Source: an uncultured Eubacteriales bacterium (GTDB taxonomy: Bacteria > Bacillota > Clostridia > Peptostreptococcales > Anaerovoracaceae). Taken from it: a stretch of 16,231 bases of DNA. The stretch is from positions 1 to 16,231 of the forward strand of contig CADBSL010000040.1 of assembly GCA_902797345.1 (NCBI GenBank). Direction: 5' to 3'. The stretch's first letter is position 1, and each line of letters begins with the position of its first letter. The translations under genes were made by a program, and so were the position numbers. Below the pieces are notes generated by a model, which was not told the origin of the DNA, made no database searches, and was given only the letters and a program-made list of their open reading frames with translations. Positions 1 to 6,003 of this stretch are shown here, in pieces.

Positions 1-119
1 CGGAATCGGCGCCTTGTGACGGGGCTAAATCGCCTTGAATGTAGTTACTTCTACGAGCGCCTTTCCTCTGAGGAACTATTGCTCGCCTGCAGGCAGCCCT
101 CGCTGTAGATTATGTTAGA
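1..119. other. Non-coding stretch at the left edge, possibly structured
   Basis: I see no credible gene here. Short complementary segments exist: CTAC/AGCG at 51-59 can pair with CGCTGTAG at 101-108, enclosing the palindrome GCCTGCAGGC (85-94) and CCTC/GAGG around 64-72. It may be the outer part of the same folded element that occupies 120-288, or the tail of an upstream transcription unit. No promoter for the gene at 321 could be identified with confidence. Confidence 0.3.
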
Positions 120-288
120 GGTAATCCGTTAAAATGCAGAAGGAGAAACATCGCAGGGACATTGTTGAGCCGCCGGTCCACCGCGAGCACGAGCCGAAGG
201 CGATGGGGGAGCGGATGTACCGCTGCGAGCGAATACATAGCGAAAGCGTGTCCCGAGATGTTTACTTCGGATGCATAAACGGATTACC
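120..288. repeat. Long imperfect inverted-repeat / structured element upstream of DUF1015
   Basis: The ends are a perfect 11-bp inverted repeat (GGTAATCCGTT at 120-130, AACGGATTACC at 278-288). Pairing continues inward: 134-138 with 272-276, 139-142 with 265-268, 146-152 with 257-263 and 156-161 with 249-254, separated by small bulges. This makes a rod of about 40 nt per arm, closed by a GC-rich, multi-hairpin core (for example GCGG 211-214 with CCGC 220-223). It ends 32 bp before the DUF1015 start codon, so it could be a 5' leader RNA. Equally it could be a dispersed MITE-like or REP-like repeat. I looked for T-box, TPP, cobalamin, RNase P, SRP and tmRNA signatures and saw none. No clear target-site duplication flanks it. 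The pairing is directly visible; its role is unknown. Confidence 0.55.
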
Positions 289-320
289 ATAGTATCAATA
301 TGTAATAAAGGAGATTTTCA

Positions 321-1565
321 ATGGCAATTTTAAGACCTTTCAGAGCAGTCCGCCCTGCAAAAGAATACGCCGCAGAAGTAGTGTCCCTGCCCTACGACGT
401 CATGAACCGCAAAGAAGCCGCAGAAATGGCAGCAGGCAAACCCTACAGCTACCTGCACATCTGCCGGGCAGAGATCGACCTGCCGGAGCAGGAAAACCCC
501 TATGACCCCTCCGTCTATGAAAAAGCAAAATCCAACATCGCGGAATTCCTGGAAAAGGGGGTCTTCATCCGGGAAGACAAGCCGGCCTTCTACGTCTACC
601 GCCAGATCATGGACGGCCGCGTACAGACCGGTCTGGTGGGTTGTGCTTCCATCGATGATTACCAGAATGATATCATCAAAAAGCATGAGCTGACCCGCCA
701 CGAGAAAGAGATCGACCGGATCAACCACTTCGATATCTGCAACGCCGACACGGAGCCGGTATTCTTTACTTATAAAGACAACGCCGAGCTGGCGGCCCTT
801 CTGGCAGAAGAAGTCAAGCGGGAACCGGAATATGATATCACCGACGCTCAGGGTGTCAAACACATCCTCTGGGTCGTGGACGATCCGGCAAAATGCGAAC
901 AGATCGAGACCACCATCCGGGAAAAGATCCCCTATTTCTATATCGCTGACGGTCACCACCGCTCCGCTTCCGCGGTCAACGTGGGACTCAAACGGCGGGA
1001 TGAACACCCGGGTTATACCGGTGAAGAAGAATTCAACTTCTTCATGACCGTTGTATTCCCGGACACCGATATGGCGATCTTTGATTACAACCGTGTAGTG
1101 AAAGATCTGAACGGCAATACCGAAGAGGAGTTCCTGGAGAAGATCTCCGAAAAGTTTACGGTAGAAAAGATCGAAGGAGCGGGTCCCTATCGCCCGGAAG
1201 CGGTCCACACCTTCGGCATGTATCTGAAGGACGGCTGGTATAAGCTCACCGCAAAGGAAGGGACCTTTGATGAGGCAGACCCCATCGCCTCCCTGGATGT
1301 ATCCGTCCTGCAGGAAAACCTGCTGGCACCGATCCTGGGGATCGGCGATCCCAGAAGCGACAAACGCATCGACTTTATCGGCGGGATCCGCGGACTCGGC
1401 GAACTGGAACGCAGAGTGAAGGAAGACATGACCGTCGCCTTTGCCCTCTATCCGGTTTCCATCGCCCAGCTCATCGCCGTTGCGGACGCCGGTCTGCTGA
1501 TGCCTCCAAAATCCACCTGGTTCGAACCCAAACTGGGCAGCGGATTGTTTATTCATGAGTTATAA
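321..1565 (+). CDS. DUF1015 family protein (COG4198-like)
   Basis: This 414-residue soluble protein has the usual length and layout of the DUF1015 family. The clearest signature is IADGHHRSASA, with D210-G-H-H-R214 in the middle of the chain. The N-terminal section (ILRPFRAVRP, then VVSLPYDVMNRKEAA) and the motif RHEKEIDRINHF also fit. The start is well supported: AAAGGAG (307-313) lies 7 nt before the ATG. No signal peptide or membrane segment is seen. The biochemical function is not established. From general knowledge, clostridial members often lie near serine biosynthesis genes, and the DGHHR motif recalls ParB/sulfiredoxin-fold kinases such as archaeal serine kinase; that link is inference. 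No serA or serC is in this window. The gene is convergent with the AmmeMemoRadiSam train and separated from it only by a palindromic repeat. Confidence 0.9.
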   Translation: MAILRPFRAVRPAKEYAAEVVSLPYDVMNRKEAAEMAAGKPYSYLHICRAEIDLPEQENPYDPSVYEKAKSNIAEFLEKGVFIREDKPAFYVYRQIMDGRVQTGLVGCASIDDYQNDIIKKHELTRHEKEIDRINHFDICNADTEPVFFTYKDNAELAALLAEEVKREPEYDITDAQGVKHILWVVDDPAKCEQIETTIREKIPYFYIADGHHRSASAVNVGLKRRDEHPGYTGEEEFNFFMTVVFPDTDMAIFDYNRVVKDLNGNTEEEFLEKISEKFTVEKIEGAGPYRPEAVHTFGMYLKDGWYKLTAKEGTFDEADPIASLDVSVLQENLLAPILGIGDPRSDKRIDFIGGIRGLGELERRVKEDMTVAFALYPVSIAQLIAVADAGLLMPPKSTWFEPKLGSGLFIHEL

Positions 1566-1712
1566 GCTTGGAGCTTGAAGCCAGAAGCTGGAAGATCCTT
1601 CGACTTTCTGCCTCAGGATGACAAAAACATGCTATCCAGAGGGAAACGAAGGATCTTTCTTTTTACCGTATTCTTTTCGGCTTATTCAGCTTAAAGCTTC
1701 CAGCTTCCAGCT
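1565..1712. repeat. Palindromic (REP/MITE-like) intergenic element between convergent genes
   Basis: Outer arms 1565-1590 and 1687-1712 match as an imperfect inverted repeat (about 20 of 26 positions), rich in AGCTT/AAGCT and GGAAG/CTTCC repeats. Inner arms AGATCCTTCG (1593-1602) and CGAAGGATCT (1647-1656) are perfectly complementary. The element starts at the stop codon of DUF1015 and ends 6 bp before the stop codon of the radical SAM gene, so it fills the convergent gap. The folded RNA could act as a terminator in both directions, although neither side has a clean T-run directly after the stem. The inner CCTTCG...CTCAGGATGAC segment resembles repeats dispersed in many bacterial genomes; copy number cannot be judged from one window. 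Confidence 0.6.
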
Positions 1713-1718
1713 CTCCGC

Positions 1719-2549
1719 TCAAACATTCCCCAAATATACATACTCCAAATGCTTTTTCGCGATTTCTTCCAGCCTGTGCATCAGCCCGATATCCGTCGGG
1801 CTCTTATCCAGCACTTTATACCTGGGGAAGAAACGACTGATATGAAGGGGGATCTCCGGATCCAGCGAAGCCAGCCAGGCCGCTGCCTTCTCCAGTTCCT
1901 CTTCCGTATCGTTTTCCCCCGGCACCACCAGCCAGGTCACCTCCACATGAAGGACCTCCGAGGCTCTTTGGATCGTGTGCTTCACTGCCTCAAAGTGCCC
2001 CCCGATCTTCTTATATCCCTCTTCATTGAAATACTTCAGATCGATGTTCATGGCGTCGAAATAGGGAAGGAGCCTTTCCAATGGCTCCGGATTGATGCAG
2101 CCGTTGGTGACCATCACGTTCACCAGCCCCTTTTCTTTGGAACGTTTCGCCGTGTCCAGCATAAAATCATACATGGTAATTGGCTCGTTATAGGTGAAGG
2201 CCAATCCGATATTCCCCGCCGGGAGATAATCCAAAGCGGTCTCCACCACTTCTTTCGGGTCCGTATCCATCATGTCGATCTCTTCCTGGGCCGCCATGGA
2301 GATGCTGTAATTCTGGCACCAGGGACACCGCATATTGCAGCCGTTGGCGCCAATGGACAGGATCTTCGTCCCGGGCCGGAACCGCTTCAGGGGTTTTTTC
2401 TCGATAGGATCCAGGCACGCCGCCGACAGGTAGCCGTAATTGACATTGACGATCTTTCCGCCTGTATTTCCCCGGACACCGCAGAAACCCCGTTTGCCTT
2501 CCTCCAGCTCGCAGTTCCAGGGACAGATCCCGCATTTTACTTTACTCAT
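1719..2549 (-). CDS. amrS: AmmeMemoRadiSam system radical SAM enzyme
   Basis: This 276-aa protein is related to pyruvate formate-lyase activating enzymes. The radical SAM cluster motif CNMRCPWC is at C71, C75 and C78 (CX3CX2C), which ligates the [4Fe-4S] cluster that cleaves S-adenosylmethionine. A second cysteine group lies at the N-terminus (CGICPWNC, then GFCGVRGN), typical of this subfamily. Later motifs include FTYNEPI and MVTNGCINPEPL. The length matches the family. Its ATG overlaps the end of the MEMO-AMMECR1 gene by 8 bp, so the two are probably translationally coupled. The family is defined by recurrent co-occurrence with MEMO-like and AMMECR1-like proteins; the substrate and product of the system are not established. 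It is the last gene of the leftward train. Confidence 0.93.
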   Translation of the reverse strand: MSKVKCGICPWNCELEEGKRGFCGVRGNTGGKIVNVNYGYLSAACLDPIEKKPLKRFRPGTKILSIGANGCNMRCPWCQNYSISMAAQEEIDMMDTDPKEVVETALDYLPAGNIGLAFTYNEPITMYDFMLDTAKRSKEKGLVNVMVTNGCINPEPLERLLPYFDAMNIDLKYFNEEGYKKIGGHFEAVKHTIQRASEVLHVEVTWLVVPGENDTEEELEKAAAWLASLDPEIPLHISRFFPRYKVLDKSPTDIGLMHRLEEIAKKHLEYVYLGNV

Positions 2550-3933
2550 GTCTCACCACTTCAAACCGTTTGATATGGAAGCCGTACTCCGTCCGTTTCG
2601 GGATGCCGGCTTTCTGCAGGGCGATGGTCAGCTGCTGATCCACCGTTTCGACTCCTTTCAGATTCGGAAGGAGCAATCCCTGGGCCGCCCCCATGCTGAC
2701 GATGACGCCGTATCTCTTTGGATCCAGCAGACTGGCATCTTCGATCTCTTCCGGCTTGGACAACACGTCCACGCTGATTTCCAGTTCTTCCAGTTCATTT
2801 TCCTTCACCGCATCGAAGCGGGTGTCGCCGAAGGCTGCGCCGATGGCGTTCATGATGATCTCATCCGCGATACAGTCTTCCCCGGCCTCGATAGTGCCGA
2901 TACAGCCTCTGAGCCGGCCATTCTTGTGGAGGGAAACGAAGACCCCGGCCTGATTCGTGATCATTTCCTCCGGCAGGCCCTCCGGCCTTTCCAGTCTCTT
3001 TTTATCCAAGAGGAAGGATTCGATGGACCGGCGCGCCAGTTTCACATATTCATCTTCCTGCATCCGTTTTTCCGCGATCCGCTGGTTCTCCTCATCCAGA
3101 TACTGCTCCAGGAAATCCCGGCTGTCGTCTTCTCCCAGCACCTCAAAGCAGAACACGCTGTATCCCACCCCAAAGGGCCCTTCATAGGAGAGGAATTCCG
3201 GCTTCACCGCCGTACGGTCCAGGGCGCCTGCCATGATGATGAACCCTCTCAGTCCGCACTCCCCGGCCGCGTCACAGAACTCCTCATCATAATAGAGGAA
3301 GTTTTTGAAGTCGGCCGCTGCCAGATCCATCGTCACTTTAGCATCGAATTCCGGCCCCTGAGGTGCGAAATGGTACTGCCCCAGATCCTTCAGGTAATGG
3401 GACAGGTCTCCGCTGGCCACAATCACGGCCTTCCTGCCGGTGCGCTCGATGGCTTCTTTGATGCACATCCCGAAGGCATAATGCTCTTTGAAGGGCAGAC
3501 CGGCGATCCCGATCCGAACCAGCTTATAGTCCGTATAATACTTATTGATAAAATGCATGGGGATCATGGTCCCATGGTCCAGCGCGCTGTTCTTTTCTCC
3601 CAGCGTACCGGCGGATACATTCATCTCCGCCACCACTTTGCTGATCTCTTCCACCAGCTCCGAGTCATAGTCCACCCGGTAATTCGCCTTGGGGGCACCG
3701 TAAGCGGCAAAATTCCCCTCCGCTTCCGAACCCGGAGAAATATGGATATAGTCGTAGTACATGATGGAATGGGGGCTGATCACTAAAATCACCTCCGGCT
3801 TCAATTCCGCGATCCTCCGGCCCACTTTTTCATAACTATCCTCGGTACGGGCAATCTGTGCCCGTTCTTCGTCCGCTACCCCCGGGATGATCAGGGGCGG
3901 GTGCGGCACCACAAATGTTCCTAAAATCGGCAT
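2542..3933 (-). CDS. amrB/amrA: AmmeMemoRadiSam system fused protein: MEMO-like (B) + AMMECR1-like (A)
   Basis: Two domains are fused in 463 aa. Residues 1 to about 270 are a MEMO/LigB-type domain related to class III extradiol dioxygenases; VVPHPPLI (H11) and ISPHSI (H55) are candidate metal-ligand histidines, and ASGDLSHYL is a further conserved element. Residues about 285-463 are an AMMECR1 domain with its hallmark LRGCIGT (L341-T347) followed by a match to the usual AFGDTRF segment. An excellent RBS (GGAGGGTAAC before ATG) fixes the start. MEMO and AMMECR1 are separate proteins in animals; in bacteria and archaea they accompany the radical SAM protein, either as separate genes or fused as here. 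The protein looks cytosolic. The catalytic activity of the set is unknown, so no reaction is proposed. Confidence 0.93.
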   Translation of the reverse strand: MPILGTFVVPHPPLIIPGVADEERAQIARTEDSYEKVGRRIAELKPEVILVISPHSIMYYDYIHISPGSEAEGNFAAYGAPKANYRVDYDSELVEEISKVVAEMNVSAGTLGEKNSALDHGTMIPMHFINKYYTDYKLVRIGIAGLPFKEHYAFGMCIKEAIERTGRKAVIVASGDLSHYLKDLGQYHFAPQGPEFDAKVTMDLAAADFKNFLYYDEEFCDAAGECGLRGFIIMAGALDRTAVKPEFLSYEGPFGVGYSVFCFEVLGEDDSRDFLEQYLDEENQRIAEKRMQEDEYVKLARRSIESFLLDKKRLERPEGLPEEMITNQAGVFVSLHKNGRLRGCIGTIEAGEDCIADEIIMNAIGAAFGDTRFDAVKENELEELEISVDVLSKPEEIEDASLLDPKRYGVIVSMGAAQGLLLPNLKGVETVDQQLTIALQKAGIPKRTEYGFHIKRFEVVRHE

Positions 3934-3951
3934 GTTACCCTCCTGTAATCA

Positions 3952-3974
3952 AGGGAGGCTGTTCGGGCCTCCCT
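3952..3974. promoter_or_regulatory. GC-rich hairpin in the operon gap before the MEMO-AMMECR1 gene
   Basis: AGGGAGGC (3952-3959) and GCCTCCCT (3967-3974) form a perfect 8-bp stem with a 7-nt loop. It lies between the stop of the 87-aa gene and the RBS of the next gene in the leftward train. There is no T-run after it on the - strand (TTGATTAC follows), so it is a poor intrinsic terminator. It could be an mRNA-processing or stability hairpin that sets the expression ratio of the genes on either side. Confidence 0.5.
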
Positions 3975-3981
3975 GTAGGTT

Positions 3982-4245
3982 CTATTCGTTTTCCTGTTCC
4001 TGAAGGTCTTCCAGAAGCTCTTCCACATCCTCGATGACCTCGTCTTCAATGACCCTCATCATGGACTCCGCATAATCGTAAGCTTCTTCTTCCGCTTCTT
4101 CTTCCGCCTTATCACTGTCCCCGCCGTTGATCTGGTAGGTGATCCAGTAGACGTAATCGAATCGTTCTTTATAAAGTCTGTTGTATTCCTCTTCCTTTTT
4201 TTCTTCTACCAGTTTCCAAAAGGCCTCATCTCTTACTACTGCCAT
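3982..4245 (-). CDS. Small acidic hypothetical protein (87 aa)
   Basis: I do not recognise this family. The protein is very acidic: 31 of 87 residues are Asp or Glu, concentrated in the C-terminal half (KAEEEAEEEAYDYAESMM, then VIEDEVIEDVEELLED). It has an aromatic patch, FDYVYWITYQING, around residues 29-41. It appears mostly helical, with no membrane segment, signal peptide or cysteine. It is probably real: a strong AAGGAG sits 7 nt before its ATG, it starts 13 bp after the permease stop codon, and it is followed in the same direction by the AmmeMemoRadiSam genes. It could be a small binding or adaptor protein, but that is speculation. Confidence 0.7.
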   Translation of the reverse strand: MAVVRDEAFWKLVEEKKEEEYNRLYKERFDYVYWITYQINGGDSDKAEEEAEEEAYDYAESMMRVIEDEVIEDVEELLEDLQEQENE

Positions 4246-4258
4246 TCTATACTCCTTC

Positions 4259-5137
4259 TTACTTGAATTTACTGAATACCACCAGGCCGAAAATGATGAT
4301 GATCATTCCCACGTACATGTCCAGGGTCGGGACCTCCATAACGATGAGGAACCCCCACAGCATAGCCAGGGCCGGCTGCACGAACTGGAGGTTGCTGACC
4401 TTGGCGGTCTTGTCCGTCAGCGCCAGGGCTTTCCCCCAGCACAAATAGGACACCGCGCTGCCGATAAACCCCAGGTAAGCGGTGCTGAGCCAGACTTTCA
4501 GCGGCGCAGCAGCAGCCTGTTCGATCCCGCCGAAAGGCATCACCAAAAGCAGCATGGCCGCGCCGATGATGATGCTGTATGCCGTACACTGCAGAGCCGT
4601 ATAGGAGCGGGTGAGCTTGCGCTGCAAAAGGGTATAACCCGCCAGGAGCCCTGCCGCCGCCAGCATCCAGATGATGCCGGTGTTGATGGAGAACACTCCG
4701 TTCCACATCATCAATACCAGCACTCCCACAAAACAGATCATCATGCCGATCCACCCGCCTGCTCGGATCTTTTCCTTTAACAGGATCCGGGCAAAGACCG
4801 CCGTGATCACCGGAGCCGTGGCGATGATGATGCAGGCGGTGGCCGATGTCAGCAGGCTGATGCCTTTATTGAAGATCAATTGATATACACTGAATCCGAT
4901 CGCCGCGGAAAGGATGAAGATCGGGATATCCTGTTTCGCCGGCATTCCGATCCTTTTCACGATGGCGAACACCAGCATAAACAGCCCGGCGAAAATAAAG
5001 CGGTACATACTCAGTACCGGCGGCGAAAAGACCTCCATGCTTACCTTTGAAAAGGCAAAGGTGGAAGACCAGATCACGATGGTGATCATTCCATAGACAT
5101 AATACATCGGGATACCCGATTTTTTGTTTTCATTCAT
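4259..5137 (-). CDS. EamA/DMT-superfamily transporter
   Basis: This is an integral membrane protein of about 292 aa with ten predicted hydrophobic helices arranged as two EamA repeats of five. The first repeat starts with YYVYGMITIVIWSSTFAFSKV and carries ATAPVITAVFARILLKEKI, typical of drug/metabolite exporters. The second ends with PALAMLWGFLIVMEVPT and a final helix before a basic tail. The substrate cannot be read from sequence; family members export amino acids, nucleosides or other metabolites. The start is uncertain. A GTG at 5177-5179 would add 14 very polar residues, but its purine tract AAAAGGGA has no spacing. I prefer the ATG at 5135-5137, just before the first helix, although its RBS (AAGAG) is weak. 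It sits directly downstream of the alkD-like gene and upstream of the acidic orphan. Confidence 0.9.
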   Translation of the reverse strand: MNENKKSGIPMYYVYGMITIVIWSSTFAFSKVSMEVFSPPVLSMYRFIFAGLFMLVFAIVKRIGMPAKQDIPIFILSAAIGFSVYQLIFNKGISLLTSATACIIIATAPVITAVFARILLKEKIRAGGWIGMMICFVGVLVLMMWNGVFSINTGIIWMLAAAGLLAGYTLLQRKLTRSYTALQCTAYSIIIGAAMLLLVMPFGGIEQAAAAPLKVWLSTAYLGFIGSAVSYLCWGKALALTDKTAKVSNLQFVQPALAMLWGFLIVMEVPTLDMYVGMIIIIFGLVVFSKFK

Positions 5138-5194
5138 TCGGTTTCTCTTCTCTTTCACTCTCTGATTTCTCTGCTCCACTTCCCTTTTGAAGGA

Positions 5195-5905
5195 TCAGCC
5201 CCCTGTCTTCCGACGCAGCGACTTGAGAAGTGCCTTATCCTCCTCGCTGATCCGATAGGAATCTCTGCACTTTTGAATAGTCCGGTTGTGGGTCGCAGGG
5301 TCCAGATCTTTCCCTTCCAGGATCCCCAGCACCTTCTCCCGGTCTTTCACAAATGCGGTGGCCAGTGCCCAGGCGGCCGCCATGGAAACATAGTATTCCT
5401 CTTTTCGGATATTGACGATCACGTCCAAAGCCTGATCCAGGTATTTCCCCTCCAGAAAATAGTCCATCAGCATCACCACGACGAACCGACGGTCGAATTC
5501 TCTTTCCGATGTCTCGTAGCGCATCAGGAACTTCCAGGTCTCATACAGATCCTGGCGGACCCGCTTCAACCCGCTGCAAAAGGTGTCGCAGATCGCCCAG
5601 TTGTCGATCTTGGGCAGGAACACCGTGATCCTGTCAAAGGTCTCTTCCAGACTGCATTTCGCATACCCCAGCACCATTCCCTGCAGGAGGATCTCTTCAT
5701 AAGAATCATCCTTCGCCAGAGCCATGTAGCCTCTCCAGTCCGCTGCTGCGATCCTTTTGGCCATCCGTCTGAGGATCGGGATCCGGACGCCGTATATATA
5801 GTTGCTGCCCACCGAAAGCCCGCTGTGGAACTCCTTGTATTTCTCATCGGAATACTGGCGGAGCTGAGTGGTGAGGATCTTATAATCGAATTCCGTATAA
5901 TTCAT
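5195..5905 (-). CDS. DNA alkylation repair protein, AlkD-like DNA glycosylase
   Basis: This 236-aa protein is all-helical with HEAT-like repeats, as in the AlkC/AlkD family, which removes N3- and N7-alkylated (often bulky, cationic) purines without base flipping. Diagnostic motifs are YGVRIPILRRMAKRI (residues 38-52) and IDNWAICDTFCSGL. W103 and D107 have the same spacing as catalytic W109/D113 of Bacillus cereus AlkD. DRRFVVV (R139/R140) and W179 fit the remaining phosphate-contact Arg and third active-site Trp. It is the first gene of the leftward train, with its own TTGATT-17-TATAAT promoter. The only visible SD-like sequence before its ATG is GGGATG. Co-transcription with a permease and AmmeMemoRadiSam genes is unusual for a repair gene. 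Confidence 0.92.
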   Translation of the reverse strand: MNYTEFDYKILTTQLRQYSDEKYKEFHSGLSVGSNYIYGVRIPILRRMAKRIAAADWRGYMALAKDDSYEEILLQGMVLGYAKCSLEETFDRITVFLPKIDNWAICDTFCSGLKRVRQDLYETWKFLMRYETSEREFDRRFVVVMLMDYFLEGKYLDQALDVIVNIRKEEYYVSMAAAWALATAFVKDREKVLGILEGKDLDPATHNRTIQKCRDSYRISEEDKALLKSLRRKTGG

Positions 5906-5934
5906 TTTTTCATCCCATATCTATCCTACAGACT

Positions 5935-5963
5935 ATTATAAATAGACAAACTCTTGAAATCAA
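5935..5963 (-). promoter_or_regulatory. Sigma-A-type promoter for the alkD-like gene and downstream train
   Basis: On the - strand, TTGATT (5958-5963) and TATAAT (5935-5940) are separated by exactly 17 bp. The promoter sits about 30 bp before the ATG at 5905 and just beyond the antiporter terminator, so it is well placed to start the five-gene leftward transcript. Confidence 0.75.
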
Positions 5964-5965
5964 TC

Positions 5966-5996
5966 AAAAAAAGAAAAAGAGCCCTAAAGGCTCTTT
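5966..5996 (-). terminator. Rho-independent terminator of the antiporter gene
   Basis: On the - strand, AAAGAGCC pairs with GGCTCTTT across a 5-nt loop (stem arms 5989-5996 and 5976-5983). A T-rich run follows (5966-5975, interrupted by one C). The hairpin begins 7 nt after the antiporter stop codon and ends right at the next promoter, so the antiporter is monocistronic. Confidence 0.85.
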
Positions 5997-6003
5997 CGGT
6001 TCT

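Noticed and set aside
1..320. Possible RNase P RNA, tmRNA, SRP RNA, group II intron piece or known riboswitch
   Set aside because: The region is clearly able to fold, but I could not find the defining conserved sequences of any of these classes.
330..1556. A 408-codon open frame on the - strand opposite the DUF1015 gene
   Set aside because: It mirrors the DUF1015 coding frame, has low-complexity composition typical of antisense frames over GC-biased codons, and lacks a family match. DUF1015 on the + strand has clear motifs and an RBS.
2440..3786. A 448-codon open frame on the + strand opposite the MEMO-AMMECR1 gene
   Set aside because: Rich in His, Phe and Arg with no recognisable motif; it is the antisense of a gene with unmistakable MEMO and AMMECR1 signatures.
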